NCBI GenBank assembly: GCA_963802375.1
Contig: CAWDIJ010000005.1
Location: 434,001 to 498,000, forward strand
Direction: 5' to 3'
DNA from: JACDAN01 sp963802375
GTDB lineage: Bacteria; Actinomycetota; Thermoleophilia; Gaiellales; Gaiellaceae
DNA length: 64,000 bases
Part shown: in pieces, positions 41,775 to 50,330 of the stretch
Position numbering within the stretch: position 1 is the first letter of the stretch
How the letters are laid out: the number at the start of each line of letters is the position of its first letter
Translations under genes and position numbers: made by a program
Notes under the pieces: model-generated
Seen by the model: only the letters and a program-made list of their open reading frames with translations
Told to the model about the DNA's origin: nothing
The model's database searches: none

Positions 41775-41874
41775 GTTGGAGCCGCACCTCCAACCACCGA
41801 CCGGGCCGGGTCGTCCGGGCCTCGGGGCGCCACGCCGCATCTGGCCTCCCGGACCCGGACGACCAACCCGGTCG
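41775..41874. promoter_or_regulatory. Strong hairpins in the kelch-usp divergent gap
   Basis: GTTGGAG-CCGCAC-CTCCAAC (41775-41794) lies just upstream of the kelch start. Next to it, CGACCGGG (41798-41805) pairs with CCCGGTCG (41867-41874) and GGTCGTCCGGG (41809-41819) pairs with CCCGGACGACC (41854-41864), all perfect. The remaining 108 bases up to the usp start have only weak repeats. Role unknown; a structured leader or a protein-binding cruciform are possible. Confidence 0.5.
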
Positions 41875-41982
41875 ATATGTGGATGCCGGCACCTCGGCGT
41901 CCTTGCGGTCTTGTGACGACTTGGTGCGCGTGGGCACGCCGGGGTTCCCGCAACTGCGTGCGCACTGCTGCAGAATCCCCGC

Positions 41983-42450
41983 ATGTCGTCGGATGAGATC
42001 GGCCGGATCGTCGTCGGTGTCGACGGATCCGAGCATGCACGGAGGACGCTCCAATGGGCGGTCGACGAGGCTCGCCTCCGCAAGGCGGTGGTGCTCGCGG
42101 TTCACGCGTACACCATCCCGACCTTCTTCGTGACGCCCGAGCCCATCCTCGGAGCGCCGCCTTCGATGCCCGATCCGTCTCTCATCGAGAGCCTCGAGGC
42201 GGCGGCGGAAAGGCTGATCGCAGAGGAGATCGACCAGGTGGACAGCGACGACGTTACGATCGAAGGCCGTGTCGTCACCGGCTCGGCTCCGGACGCGTTG
42301 CTCCAGGCGGCGCGCGAAGGAGACCTGCTCGTCGTGGGCTCACGGGGCCTCGGCGGTTTCAAGGGCCTCCTGCTCGGCTCGGTCAGTCAGCAAGTCGTGC
42401 ACCACGCGCCGTGCCCCGTGGTGATCGTGCCACCGGCCGAGCGCGACTAG
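41983..42450 (+). CDS. Universal stress protein (UspA family)
   Basis: A 155-residue nucleotide-binding stress protein. RIVVGVDGSEHARRTLQWAV at the start, and the ATP-binding loop GSRGLGGFKGLLLGSVSQQV with G-2x-G-9x-G(S/T) spacing near the C-terminus, predict an ATP-binding Usp. No partner domain. Its TAG overlaps the stop of the opposing DUF4389 gene. Confidence 0.93.
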   Translation: MSSDEIGRIVVGVDGSEHARRTLQWAVDEARLRKAVVLAVHAYTIPTFFVTPEPILGAPPSMPDPSLIESLEAAAERLIAEEIDQVDSDDVTIEGRVVTGSAPDALLQAAREGDLLVVGSRGLGGFKGLLLGSVSQQVVHHAPCPVVIVPPAERD

Positions 42451-43754
42451 CGGCCCAGGCGGAACGGCGGATACTCGTCGCACATGAGCGCGGCGTAGGC
42501 GACGACGCGCGCGACCCATCTATCCATGCCGAGGACGAGCTCGAAGAGGCTCCGCGGGTAACGGCTCTTCACGAGCAGGACGACACCTGCAAAGAAGACG
42601 AGGACGCCGATGAGCCCCGGGCCGTGCCATTGGTCGTACCACCAGCCCGGTCCGACGAAGAACGAGATCACGATGTAGTGCGGGATCGCGAGCAGCCACC
42701 ACTTCACGAGGACCAGCCCGCGCGAGAGCCGCTCCGGGTACGGGACGTGAAGCCGGGCCGGATACTCGACGTCGGCCAGTGTGAACGGTGGATAGCGGTC
42801 GGTCCCGAGCCCTCCGTAGCCGTACCAGGCCACGCGCCAGGTCCAGCGCATCACGCCGAGGTTGAAGCCGAAGAGGCCGCGCGGGTAGCGCTCCGTGAAG
42901 AGGATCGCGAAGAACGCGATGATCGTGACGACGAAGAACGCCGCCCACAGGAACGCGAGCACGAAGAAGTGCGGGATCAGCAGGAGCCACTTCACCAGCC
43001 AGAGCCATCGGCTGAGCCCCGGCTCGAGCTCGCCTTCGACCTGCACCGGATAGACACCTGGCGGAGGCGGCGCCTCGGGCGCTGCGGCGACGGCGGCCGG
43101 TGCTCCGCGGACGGCGAGGGCGATCAACCCCGCGGCGGCCGCCCCGAAGAGGAGGCCGAGGCCGAGCAGGATGAGCACCGCCCAGAGAATCAGGTCGCTC
43201 TTCGCTCCGACGCTGACCTCGGCGACGATCCCTTGTGACGCGTCCGCGTTCATGACGACCGCCATCCACCGGCCCTCGTCGACGTCCCACTCGATCGCGC
43301 GCACGCCCCTGGCCGCCCAGAACGGCTGAGACACTGGAGGCTCGGGCGTGCGGTCGCCGAGCACCCGGCGGTACTCGACCTCGAACGGGTCGACCTCGAC
43401 GTCGACGACGATGTCGTGCTCGACGCGGCTGAGATACCGCTCGACGTCGCTTGCCGGCCCGATACCGAGGAAGAGCCGCTTGCCGGGCTCGGCGCTCGTG
43501 CCCTCGAGACGAATCGTCGCGAGCCGACCCTCGTCGAACAGCCAGTCCGGGCCCTCGGTTCCGAGATCGAGGTCGTCGGAGCGAAGGGCGTATCCCTCGG
43601 TAACGAAGGTTTCGTGCCGAGTCGTGTAGTAGCCGTCGTCGTCGCGCTGCGTGGTGTGGGCCCAGAGCGCTACGCCGCCGCTCGCGAGGAGCGCCAGCGC
43701 GACGAGGGCCACCACGCAGCCGGTGACGAGGAGGGCGATCCGGCCCGCGCTCAT
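42447..43754 (-). CDS. Membrane protein with two DUF4389 domains
   Basis: A 435-residue membrane protein of unknown function. One N-terminal helix (5-30), an extracytoplasmic beta domain (about 30-185), a second membrane helix (about 190-215), then two DUF4389 units, each with WLLxIPHxxV (KWLLLIPHFFVLAFL; KWWLLAIPHYIVISFF), inner helices, and the end motif RYPRGLFGFNLGVMRW or RYPRSLFELVLGMDRW plus DxYPPF. The duplicated unit is typical of the family. Convergent with usp. Confidence 0.85.
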   Translation of the reverse strand: MSAGRIALLVTGCVVALVALALLASGGVALWAHTTQRDDDGYYTTRHETFVTEGYALRSDDLDLGTEGPDWLFDEGRLATIRLEGTSAEPGKRLFLGIGPASDVERYLSRVEHDIVVDVEVDPFEVEYRRVLGDRTPEPPVSQPFWAARGVRAIEWDVDEGRWMAVVMNADASQGIVAEVSVGAKSDLILWAVLILLGLGLLFGAAAAGLIALAVRGAPAAVAAAPEAPPPPGVYPVQVEGELEPGLSRWLWLVKWLLLIPHFFVLAFLWAAFFVVTIIAFFAILFTERYPRGLFGFNLGVMRWTWRVAWYGYGGLGTDRYPPFTLADVEYPARLHVPYPERLSRGLVLVKWWLLAIPHYIVISFFVGPGWWYDQWHGPGLIGVLVFFAGVVLLVKSRYPRSLFELVLGMDRWVARVVAYAALMCDEYPPFRLGR

Positions 43755-43775
43755 CCCGCGTCTCCGTCGGCTACG

Positions 43776-44387
43776 TCAACCAGTCGTCCCTAGCGCTTCG
43801 ACCGAGTCGAGCAGCGCCCAGTTCCCGATGAGCGCCCGCTCCGCAGCGTCGACGATCCGGTCCCCGTCCTCAGGCGCCGCATGGCGCTCGAGGAGCTCCC
43901 GAGACTCGGCGGCGTGCTCGTGGTCTCGCTCGACGTGAAGCGTGAAGTACGACGTCGCCGGGCTCTCGGGCTCGAAGCCGTAGTGCTCGACCAGTCCGTC
44001 CAGCTTCGTCCGCGAGACGTCCGGCTGCCCGGCCTCGATCGCGTAGAGGACTCCCAGCGCCTCCAGCGGATCACCGGCCGACGTCCACGCTGCGACGCAC
44101 TTCGAGGTGCCCTCGAGACGAGCCGGGCCCGGCCGGGCGTCGACTGCCGCCGCGAAGTCGTCCCAGAGGTCGACGTGCGCGCGCTCCTCGTCCACGTGCT
44201 CGGCGCCGGCGAACGGCCCGGCCTGCTCGGCGGCATCGGCGAGAGCGACGACGGCGTGGCGGTACTCGCCCGCGTACGCGGTCAGCTCCTCGCGCGAGAG
44301 CTCACCGCACTCCCAGCGCCGGTAGAAGGGATGCTCGAGAACGTTCCAGCGCCGCCGGGCGGCTTCGAGGCGGTCGATCAGCTCCAT
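43776..44387 (-). CDS. TenA/PqqC heme-oxygenase-fold protein
   Basis: A 203-residue all-helical protein of the heme-oxygenase-like superfamily, from ATG 44385-44387. It resembles the CADD/PqqC-like group: LEHPFYRRWECGELSREELT, YAGEYRHAVVALADA, EHVDEERAHVDLWDDFA and YGFEPESPATSYFTLHVERDHEHA place Glu and His residues suited to a di-iron or cofactor site. Possible roles range from p-aminobenzoate formation to iron-dependent oxidation; none is supported by neighbours. A longer upstream frame lacks coding character. Confidence 0.78.
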   Translation of the reverse strand: MELIDRLEAARRRWNVLEHPFYRRWECGELSREELTAYAGEYRHAVVALADAAEQAGPFAGAEHVDEERAHVDLWDDFAAAVDARPGPARLEGTSKCVAAWTSAGDPLEALGVLYAIEAGQPDVSRTKLDGLVEHYGFEPESPATSYFTLHVERDHEHAAESRELLERHAAPEDGDRIVDAAERALIGNWALLDSVEALGTTG

Positions 44388-44494
44388 GGCGGTCCTTCCG
44401 TCGGGGGTTGTACCGATGCTAACTGGAGCGCGGCGTGCGCTGATGGAGCCGGTCCCGGGGTCTTTCATTTTTTCAGCGAGGGTGCTAATAACCC

Positions 44495-46738
44495 ATGCAA
44501 CTTTCGATACAGAAAGGGGCCGCTTTGAACACTTCGAAGAACATCGCTGCCCGCATGGGCCACTGGAGCGCAACGCACCGCAAGAAGGCGATCTGGGGCT
44601 GGTTCGCCTTCGTCGTGCTCGCCTTCGTGATCGGAAACGCGCTGGGCATGAAGTCCCTCGACCCCGAGGAGACGGGCGTGGGCGAGTCCGGCCGGGTCAG
44701 CAAGATCCTCGGCGACGAGTTCGAGACGCCGGCGACCGAGCGGGTGATGATCCAGTCGCAGGACCTCGCCGCGAGCTCGCCCGCGTTCAAAGCGGTGATC
44801 GCGGACGTAGTTGCGCGGATGGACGCGCAGAAGGACGTCGCAGAGGTTCAGTCGCCACTCAGCCCGCTGAATTCGAACCTGATCTCGGTCGACGGGCGTA
44901 CGGCTCTCGTGGACCTGAAGATCGTCGGCGACCCGGACGACGCCGTCGACAAGATCGGCGCGATCTCGAGCGCGGTCACGGCGGCCCAGAACGCGCATCC
45001 GGGCTTCGCCATCGAGAGCTTCGGCGTCAGCGCCGAGGATCAGGTGAATACGGCTTTCGCCGATGACCTCGAGAAGGCGGGGATGCTCTCGCTCCCGATC
45101 ACGCTGATCATCCTGATCATCGCGTTCGGAAGCCTCGTCGCTGCGGGGATCCCGCTGCTGCTGTCCCTCACTGCCGTCCTTGCGACCATGGGTCTGCTGG
45201 CGCTCGTCAGCCAGGTGTTCCCGTTCGACCAGTCGATCGGCGCGCTCGTCCTTCTGATCGGCCTGGCGGTCGGCGTCGACTACTCGATGTTCTACTTGAA
45301 GCGCGAGCGCGAGGAACGTGCGCGTGGCCGGAGCGAGCAGGCGTCGCTGGAGGCGGCCGCCGCGACGTCGGGCCGTTCGGTGCTGATCTCGGGCCTCACG
45401 GTGATGATCGCGATGTTCGGCATGTTCTTGACCGGCGACCCGACCTTCTCGGGCTTCGGGATCGCCACGGTGCTGGTCGTCGCAATGGCCGTCCTCGGCT
45501 CGCTGACCGTCCTGCCCGCGATTCTTTCCTGGCTCGGCGATCGCGTGGAGAAGGTGCACGTGCCGTTCACGGGCCGGAATCGGCGCCGGGACGGCGAGGG
45601 GCGGTTCTGGAGCGCAATCCTCGGTCCCGTCCTCAGGCATCCGGTTATCGCGATCATCGTCGCGGCGACGCCGCTCGTCGCCCTCGCGCTCGTGAGCACG
45701 ACGATGAAGCTGGCGCAGCCGGGGCCTGAGACGTTTCCCGACAGCCTGCCGGCGGTGGGCACGTACAAGAAGCTGCAGGCGGCGTTCCCGGGCGGCGAGG
45801 TCCCGGCGGAGGTCGTCATCAGGGCCGACGACGTGACGACGCCGCAGATGGAAGAGGCGATCGGCCAGCTGAAGTGGCGTGCGCTCGTCTACGCGGACAT
45901 GCGCGAGCCGATCACCACGGACATCAACGACCGGCACACCGTCGCGGTTGTCTCGATTCCGGTTCCGGGCGGGGCGACCGACGACTCGGCGAAGGACGCC
46001 CTGGCGTCGCTGCGTGACGAGGTGCTTCCGACGACGATCGGCACGCTCGGTGACGACGTCGAGTACGGCGTCACCGGGTTGACGGCGCAGTCGGTGGACT
46101 TCAGCGCGCTCATGCGCGCCAAGGCACCGCTCGTCTTCGGGTTCGTCCTCCTCTTCGCGTTCATCCTGCTGCTGCTCACGTTCCGGTCGATCGTGATCCC
46201 GATCAAGGCGATCGTCCTGAACCTGCTCTCGGTCGCGGCGGCCTACGGCGTCCTGGTGATCGTGTTCCAAGGCGGAGTCGGCAAGGACATCCTCGGCTTC
46301 ACGTACGAGGAGGGCGTGGTCTCGTTCCTGCCGATCTTCCTGTTCGTGATCCTCTTCGGCCTCTCGATGGACTACCACGTGTTCATTCTGAGCCGGATCC
46401 GCGAGAGCTACGACAGCGGGATGAAGACCGAGGACGCGGTCGCGCACGGGATCAAGGTGACCGCCGGCGTCGTGACGAGCGCCGCAATCGTGATGGTGTT
46501 CGTCTTCGCCGTCTTCGGGACGCTCTCGATCCTGTTCCTGAAGGAGTTCGGCGTCGGGCTCGCCGCGGCAATCCTGATCGACGCGACGATCATTCGCGCT
46601 GTGCTCCTCCCGGCGACGATGAAGCTCCTCGGCGACTGGAACTGGTACCTGCCGAGCTGGCTCGAGTGGCTGCCGCGCATCGGCTACGAAAAGGAGGAGG
46701 AGGCGCTCGAAGCGCCGGCGGCGAGGCCGGTTTCGTAG
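44495..46738 (+). CDS. MMPL/RND-family transporter
   Basis: A 747-residue RND-superfamily exporter with the two-fold MMPL layout: helix 1, a periplasmic domain (about 50-190), five helices including GVDYSMFYLKREREE, then a second half with helix 7, a periplasmic domain (about 390-540) and six helices including LFGLSMDYHVFILSRIRE. The GxDYxxF-type motifs carry the proton-relay aspartates. Relatives export lipids or toxic compounds. The ATG 44495 is used; a TTG at 44525 (MNTSKNIAARMG) has a better AAAGGGG site and may be the true start. Confidence 0.92.
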   Translation: MQLSIQKGAALNTSKNIAARMGHWSATHRKKAIWGWFAFVVLAFVIGNALGMKSLDPEETGVGESGRVSKILGDEFETPATERVMIQSQDLAASSPAFKAVIADVVARMDAQKDVAEVQSPLSPLNSNLISVDGRTALVDLKIVGDPDDAVDKIGAISSAVTAAQNAHPGFAIESFGVSAEDQVNTAFADDLEKAGMLSLPITLIILIIAFGSLVAAGIPLLLSLTAVLATMGLLALVSQVFPFDQSIGALVLLIGLAVGVDYSMFYLKREREERARGRSEQASLEAAAATSGRSVLISGLTVMIAMFGMFLTGDPTFSGFGIATVLVVAMAVLGSLTVLPAILSWLGDRVEKVHVPFTGRNRRRDGEGRFWSAILGPVLRHPVIAIIVAATPLVALALVSTTMKLAQPGPETFPDSLPAVGTYKKLQAAFPGGEVPAEVVIRADDVTTPQMEEAIGQLKWRALVYADMREPITTDINDRHTVAVVSIPVPGGATDDSAKDALASLRDEVLPTTIGTLGDDVEYGVTGLTAQSVDFSALMRAKAPLVFGFVLLFAFILLLLTFRSIVIPIKAIVLNLLSVAAAYGVLVIVFQGGVGKDILGFTYEEGVVSFLPIFLFVILFGLSMDYHVFILSRIRESYDSGMKTEDAVAHGIKVTAGVVTSAAIVMVFVFAVFGTLSILFLKEFGVGLAAAILIDATIIRAVLLPATMKLLGDWNWYLPSWLEWLPRIGYEKEEEALEAPAARPVS

Positions 46739-46750
46739 CCGTTACTTCAC

Positions 46751-46796
46751 GGATCGCGAGGCTGCGGCTTCGCGGCGGGCATCGGCCTCGCGATCC
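46751..46796 (+). terminator. Perfect 12-bp inverted repeat after the MMPL gene
   Basis: GGATCGCGAGGC (46751-46762) pairs exactly with GCCTCGCGATCC (46785-46796) 12 bases after the stop. It may terminate transcription, although no T-run follows. The rest of the 200-bp gap to padR holds no convincing gene; one frame reads GIGLAILHVLDDAFVGKQPG before a stop, possibly the decayed N-terminus of a membrane hydrolase. Confidence 0.45.
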
Positions 46797-46938
46797 TGCA
46801 CGTTCTCGACGACGCGTTCGTCGGGAAGCAGCCGGGGCAACGGCGGTAACCACGCGCTGACCGCGGTCGTCCTGCTCCAGGACGGCCGGAAGACGGTGGG
46901 AGCGATGGGCGAGCAGCCGGACGAATCCGAGCGGCGCG

Positions 46939-47490
46939 TCATCGGGTTCTGCGACCGCCGGCTGCTCGCACGCTAGGGAGGCTCGCCGCCGCTTCCTCGG
47001 TCCAGCGGAGGAGCGCCTCGGCGTAGAGACGCCCCCAGCGTCGGGTGATCGCCTCGAACGGCGAGCCGCTCCAGCCGGCCTCCTCGAGCTCCCCGATCTC
47101 GGCGAGGAGTTGCTCGGCATCGGCCCGCCGCTCGGCGAGCTGGCGGCGAAGCGCCTCGGGGTCGGCGTCCTCGCCGAAGTAGAGCTTCATGAGGATCAGG
47201 TTCCGGCCTTGCCCAGCATCGAGCGGCGCGTCCTCGACCCACTCGCGCAGGGCCTCGCGGCCCGAATCCGTGAGCTCGTAGATCGTCTTGTCCGGCCGAG
47301 CGCTCTGGACGACCTTCTGCTGCGTCGCGTGACCCGTCTCCACCAGTCTCGGCAGGGTGGCGTAGATCTGCGTCTTCGCCGGCGCCCAAAAGTATCCGAC
47401 GCTGCGCTCGACGTCCTTCCGAAGGTCGTAGCCCGACATCGGGCCCTTACGGAGCAGCCCCAGGAGCGCCGCCTCGGTCGTGGTCAGCAT
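46939..47490 (-). CDS. PadR-family transcriptional regulator
   Basis: A 183-residue regulator. The winged helix (about 1-90) has LTTTEAALLGLLRKGPMSGYDL, VGYFWAPAKTQIYATLPRLVETG and the wing KTIYELTDSGREALREWV; the C-terminal half is the helical Vir_act dimerisation region. The ATG at 47488-47490 overlaps the end of the S41-like gene by one base. Ligands of PadR proteins are often phenolics or drugs; the MMPL exporter next door is a plausible target but is on the other strand. Confidence 0.9.
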   Translation of the reverse strand: MLTTTEAALLGLLRKGPMSGYDLRKDVERSVGYFWAPAKTQIYATLPRLVETGHATQQKVVQSARPDKTIYELTDSGREALREWVEDAPLDAGQGRNLILMKLYFGEDADPEALRRQLAERRADAEQLLAEIGELEEAGWSGSPFEAITRRWGRLYAEALLRWTEEAAASLPSVRAAGGRRTR

Positions 47491-48695
47491 CAGCGCAATG
47501 CTGCCGCGAGCACAGGATCCCGACCGCCGAACCAGTCGGCGGCCGTAATCTCGACCGGGACCTGCGGCATCGTCGCGACCCGCGTGTCGCCCGGGTCGCC
47601 GACATACTCGATCGCCGTTCCGGAGTTGACGCCCAGGGAGGGAAGCGGGATCGGAACATGGTCGCCCCACTGGCTCGGCGCGCCGCCTGTCGGTTCTCCG
47701 AAGAAGCGGGCGCGGGTGCGGCGATCCACGTCGGCGGCGAAGTTGCCGGCGGCGGAGAACGTGCGGCGGCCGATCAGGACAGCGAGCCTGTTCGGACGGT
47801 TCACCCGGCGGTGCCGCAACGCTTGGACGAGCCCGTAGTACGTGGTGTTGTTGCCGCCGCCGTTCATGCGGAGGTCGACGACGATCTTGCGGACACGCTT
47901 CCGGGCGGCGAGCCGGACGAGCTTCTGCGGCACGCGACCGGGGTCGGTCGTCTGGTTGTACGAGACGTAGAGGGCCCGCCCGCGGTCGATTACGGAGATC
48001 CCGTACGGGACGTGGCTCAGCCGGATGAAGAGCGGCGCGCGCCGCGACTGCTGCCACCAGCTGCCCAGGAGCGTCGACGCGTACTCCGCGTTCGAAATCG
48101 CGGCGAAGGTTCGCTCCACTCGGCCGCCGGTGCGCAGCTCGAGCTCCCAGGTCGGCGCGATTCCGAGACCGTCCAGCACCTCTACCGTGACGACGAAGTA
48201 CGGCAGGTTGTCGAGCAGGCTCCACTCGTTGTCGCGTGGCACGAGCGGCCGGACGCGAGCCTCCACCTCCGCCATCGGCAGGCCGCCGATCGACACGACC
48301 CGGGCGCCGACCAGGCCGGCCTCCACCGACCGGATCACGTGCATCCCCTCGGGGAACCGCCACAGCCGCAGCGGGTAGGAGTGCAGGCCGCCGTAGTTCG
48401 ACGGGATGAACGGGAAAAGGCCGCTGTGGCCGTCCCGCTCGCCGAGCATGTGCATGAGGCGCATGACGCCGACGATCGTCTGGCTTCTCGTGAGACCGGG
48501 GCTGCGTGCGGAAAGGTCGTCGGCCGCACGGTGGAACTCCTCGCGCGAGACGGCGTGGTACGGGTTCGGGTGGCGCAGCTCCAGCTCCGTGACGAGGTTG
48601 CGGATGTCGGACGAGGCATCGAGGCGCGCGGCCGATCCGCCCGGGACGAGCACGGCCGAGACGGCGATGATTGTGAGGATAGTCCGGAGTGGCAT
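47490..48695 (-). CDS. Exported S41-like peptidase
   Basis: A 401-residue protein with a signal peptide (MPLRTILTIIAVSAVLVPGG) and the tail-protease fold: LVTELELRHPNPYHAVSREEF, VVSIGGLPMAEV (PDZ-like), VPQKLVRLAARKRVRKIVVD, LRMNGGGNNTTYYGLV, and RRTFSAAGNFAADVDRRT with the presumed nucleophile serine. It is close to the S41 peptidases but I could not confirm the lysine. The gene leads an operon with padR, so it is under, or beside, its control. Confidence 0.82.
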   Translation of the reverse strand: MPLRTILTIIAVSAVLVPGGSAARLDASSDIRNLVTELELRHPNPYHAVSREEFHRAADDLSARSPGLTRSQTIVGVMRLMHMLGERDGHSGLFPFIPSNYGGLHSYPLRLWRFPEGMHVIRSVEAGLVGARVVSIGGLPMAEVEARVRPLVPRDNEWSLLDNLPYFVVTVEVLDGLGIAPTWELELRTGGRVERTFAAISNAEYASTLLGSWWQQSRRAPLFIRLSHVPYGISVIDRGRALYVSYNQTTDPGRVPQKLVRLAARKRVRKIVVDLRMNGGGNNTTYYGLVQALRHRRVNRPNRLAVLIGRRTFSAAGNFAADVDRRTRARFFGEPTGGAPSQWGDHVPIPLPSLGVNSGTAIEYVGDPGDTRVATMPQVPVEITAADWFGGRDPVLAAALR

Positions 48696-48713
48696 AGTTC
48701 CTAGCGGACTATA
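48693..48713 (-). promoter_or_regulatory. Short promoter region of the S41-padR unit
   Basis: Upstream of the start codon, the minus strand reads TATAGT (48708-48713), a good -10 box only 12 bases from the ATG. Between them, the near-palindrome AGTCCGCTAGGAACT (48696-48710) could be an operator for the PadR protein encoded in the same unit. Single occurrence, so weak evidence. Confidence 0.35.
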
Positions 48714-48741
48714 ACGCCGTGCTGGCGCAGAAGTTAGAAGC

Positions 48742-49701
48742 TCACTCCCACGTCCCGATCGGGCCGCCCTCGTGGTAGAGACGGAGGCCGTACGGCACGC
48801 TCTCGGCGTCGTCCAGATCGCGCTCGCCGGGCGCGGTCGCGGAGACGTACCGGTGCCAGGCGAGCGCCCGGCCCAGCGTCCCGGTTCGATAGGCGAGGTC
48901 GGCCGCTTCGGCCGGCGCGCCGAAGGGCTCGAGGTAGGCGTCCCGGAGCCGAAGCAGCCGCTCGGAGCCCGGTTCGATCCCGTGACGCCAGGCGAGCGCC
49001 CGAAGCGTGACCGTCAACGTGTGGAAGGGGTGCGAGATGCAGCTGTCGCCCCAGTCGAGGATCCGGATGTGGCCGTCCCGCACAAAGACCTGCCCATCGT
49101 GGAGGTCGTCGTGTTGGATCGTTTCGGGGATTCCGAATGCCTCCAGCCGCTGGACGAGCGCGCGAAGCTCGGGCAACCGGCGGCGCAGCTCGTCGCGCCC
49201 CTCGGGGCTCAGCTCCGCGGACTCGCCGAGCATGAGCGCGCGATCGTCTCCGAGCAGAGCCTCGACCTTGCCGGGAATCCCTGCAAGACGCTGGTCCGGG
49301 ACGCCGAGCGCTAACAGCTCGGCAGCTCTCGGCGCCACGGCGATCTGCAGCTCGGCGTACCGGGGGAGGATCGTCTCCCAGGCGCCCGGATCGGGCGGTT
49401 CGAGCTCGCGCAGCCGGGTGCCCGCGTCCTGCATGAGCATCCACGCGCGGTCGGCGTCGATCTCCACGAGCTCCGTTACGCGGTCGGGACAGGTTTCCGC
49501 GAGGATTTCCGCGAGCCGCGGCTCGAATCCGTGTACCTCCGGCGTCGTCGCCTTGAACCAGAGCGGATCCTCGGCGGTCGGAACCCTGAGCACCGTCGAC
49601 CAGGGATAGACATGCGGCTGTTCGATCGCACCGGCGACCTCGACTCGCTCGCGGATCCACGCCTCGGCCTCGGCGCGCCAGGAGGGGTCGAGCCAGCGCA
49701 T
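48742..49701 (-). CDS. Aminoglycoside phosphotransferase-family kinase
   Basis: Small-molecule kinase of the APH/choline-kinase superfamily, 319 residues from ATG 49699-49701. HDDLHDGQV (catalytic loop aspartates) and ILDWGDSCISHP (metal-binding) are present; the N-lobe with PLWFKATTPEVHGFEP carries the ATP lysine. Residues 80-200 are helical. No resistance context; the substrate is unknown. Divergent from the Usp-like gene, 36 bp apart. Confidence 0.85.
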   Translation of the reverse strand: MRWLDPSWRAEAEAWIRERVEVAGAIEQPHVYPWSTVLRVPTAEDPLWFKATTPEVHGFEPRLAEILAETCPDRVTELVEIDADRAWMLMQDAGTRLRELEPPDPGAWETILPRYAELQIAVAPRAAELLALGVPDQRLAGIPGKVEALLGDDRALMLGESAELSPEGRDELRRRLPELRALVQRLEAFGIPETIQHDDLHDGQVFVRDGHIRILDWGDSCISHPFHTLTVTLRALAWRHGIEPGSERLLRLRDAYLEPFGAPAEAADLAYRTGTLGRALAWHRYVSATAPGERDLDDAESVPYGLRLYHEGGPIGTWE

Positions 49702-49737
49702 CGGTTGAGGATTCTGCCGTCGGGGTACGAAGGAGTC

Positions 49738-50145
49738 ATGGCGAAGCGAGCCCTCGTTGTGACGACCGTGCCCGCGGAGGAGTCGAGCCTCCGCGAGGCG
49801 CTCGCCGACGTCGACGAGATCCGCGTGGTCGCGCCCGCGGCGGACGTCTCGTTCCTCGAGTGGCTGACGAACGACGAGGACGAGGCGCGTCGCGAGGCGG
49901 ACGAGGCGGCCCGGCGCGTGGCGTCCGCCGCCGGCGACGACACCAGGGTCGAGATCGACCGCACGAGCGAGAGCACCGACGCCGCGCAGGCGATCCGCGA
50001 CGCGCTGCGCGACTTCGACGCCGACGAGATCGTGGTCGTGACGAGGCCCGGGGACGAGGCCACCTGGCTCGAGGACGAGACCGTTCGCACCGCGCTCGAC
50101 GCGCACGGAACCCCTGTCCGCCACCTGGAGCTCAGCCCGAGCTGA
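49738..50145 (+). CDS. Usp-like small protein
   Basis: A 135-residue protein, RALVVTTVPAEESSLREALA at the start, acidic middle (TNDEDEARREADEAARR) and C-terminal DEIVVVTRPGDEATWLEDET with VRTALDAHGTPVRHLELSPS. The alternating alpha/beta pattern resembles the universal-stress fold but without the glycine-rich ATP loop, so it is probably a non-nucleotide-binding variant. Start ATG preceded by AAGGAGT. Function unknown. Confidence 0.7.
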   Translation: MAKRALVVTTVPAEESSLREALADVDEIRVVAPAADVSFLEWLTNDEDEARREADEAARRVASAAGDDTRVEIDRTSESTDAAQAIRDALRDFDADEIVVVTRPGDEATWLEDETVRTALDAHGTPVRHLELSPS

Positions 50146-50163
50146 CTCGATATCGTCTTCCCG

Positions 50164-50306
50164 ATGCGGAAGGCGCTGATCGTGCTCGCCCTCGGCGCGG
50201 GGGCGTGATCCTCGAGCAGGGCCCGCCGGAGCAGATCTTCTCTACGCCGCAGGAGCCTCGGACGCGGCAATTCCTCCAGCGGATCGTCGAGGCCGGACGC
50301 CTCTAG
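50164..50306 (+). pseudogene. Deletion scar of an amino-acid ABC transporter operon
   Basis: Two gene fragments meet within 143 bases. At 50164 an ATG opens MRKALIVLALGAGA, a typical start of a lipoprotein or secreted binding protein, stopping at 50208. Overlapping it, from 50199 in another frame, reads GVILEQGPPEQIFSTPQEPR and then TRQFLQRIVEAGRL to the stop at 50306, the unmistakable C-terminus of a polar amino-acid ATPase (GlnQ/HisP type). The middle of a binding protein-permease-ATPase operon appears to have been deleted, fusing its two ends. Confidence 0.7.
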
Positions 50307-50330
50307 GCGCTCGGCGACTACCTTGATGGC

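Noticed and set aside
41880..41980. A fourth copy of the A-C element in the kelch-usp gap (it contains GGCGTCCTTG)
   Set aside because: Only a short string matches; the partner loop and stems are absent.
44388..44494. T-run and AT-rich stretch upstream of the MMPL gene as a terminator
   Set aside because: No stable stem precedes the T-run, and the flanking genes diverge, so no transcript should end there; it is more likely promoter DNA.
46742..46942. 66-codon minus-strand frame after padR
   Set aside because: Ser/Arg-rich shadow without a ribosome site, crossing the inverted repeat.
49860..50306. A fusion gene joining the Usp-like frame to the ATPase tail
   Set aside because: The open frame upstream of 50199 is a shadow of the Usp-like gene; only the last 35 codons have homology-like character.
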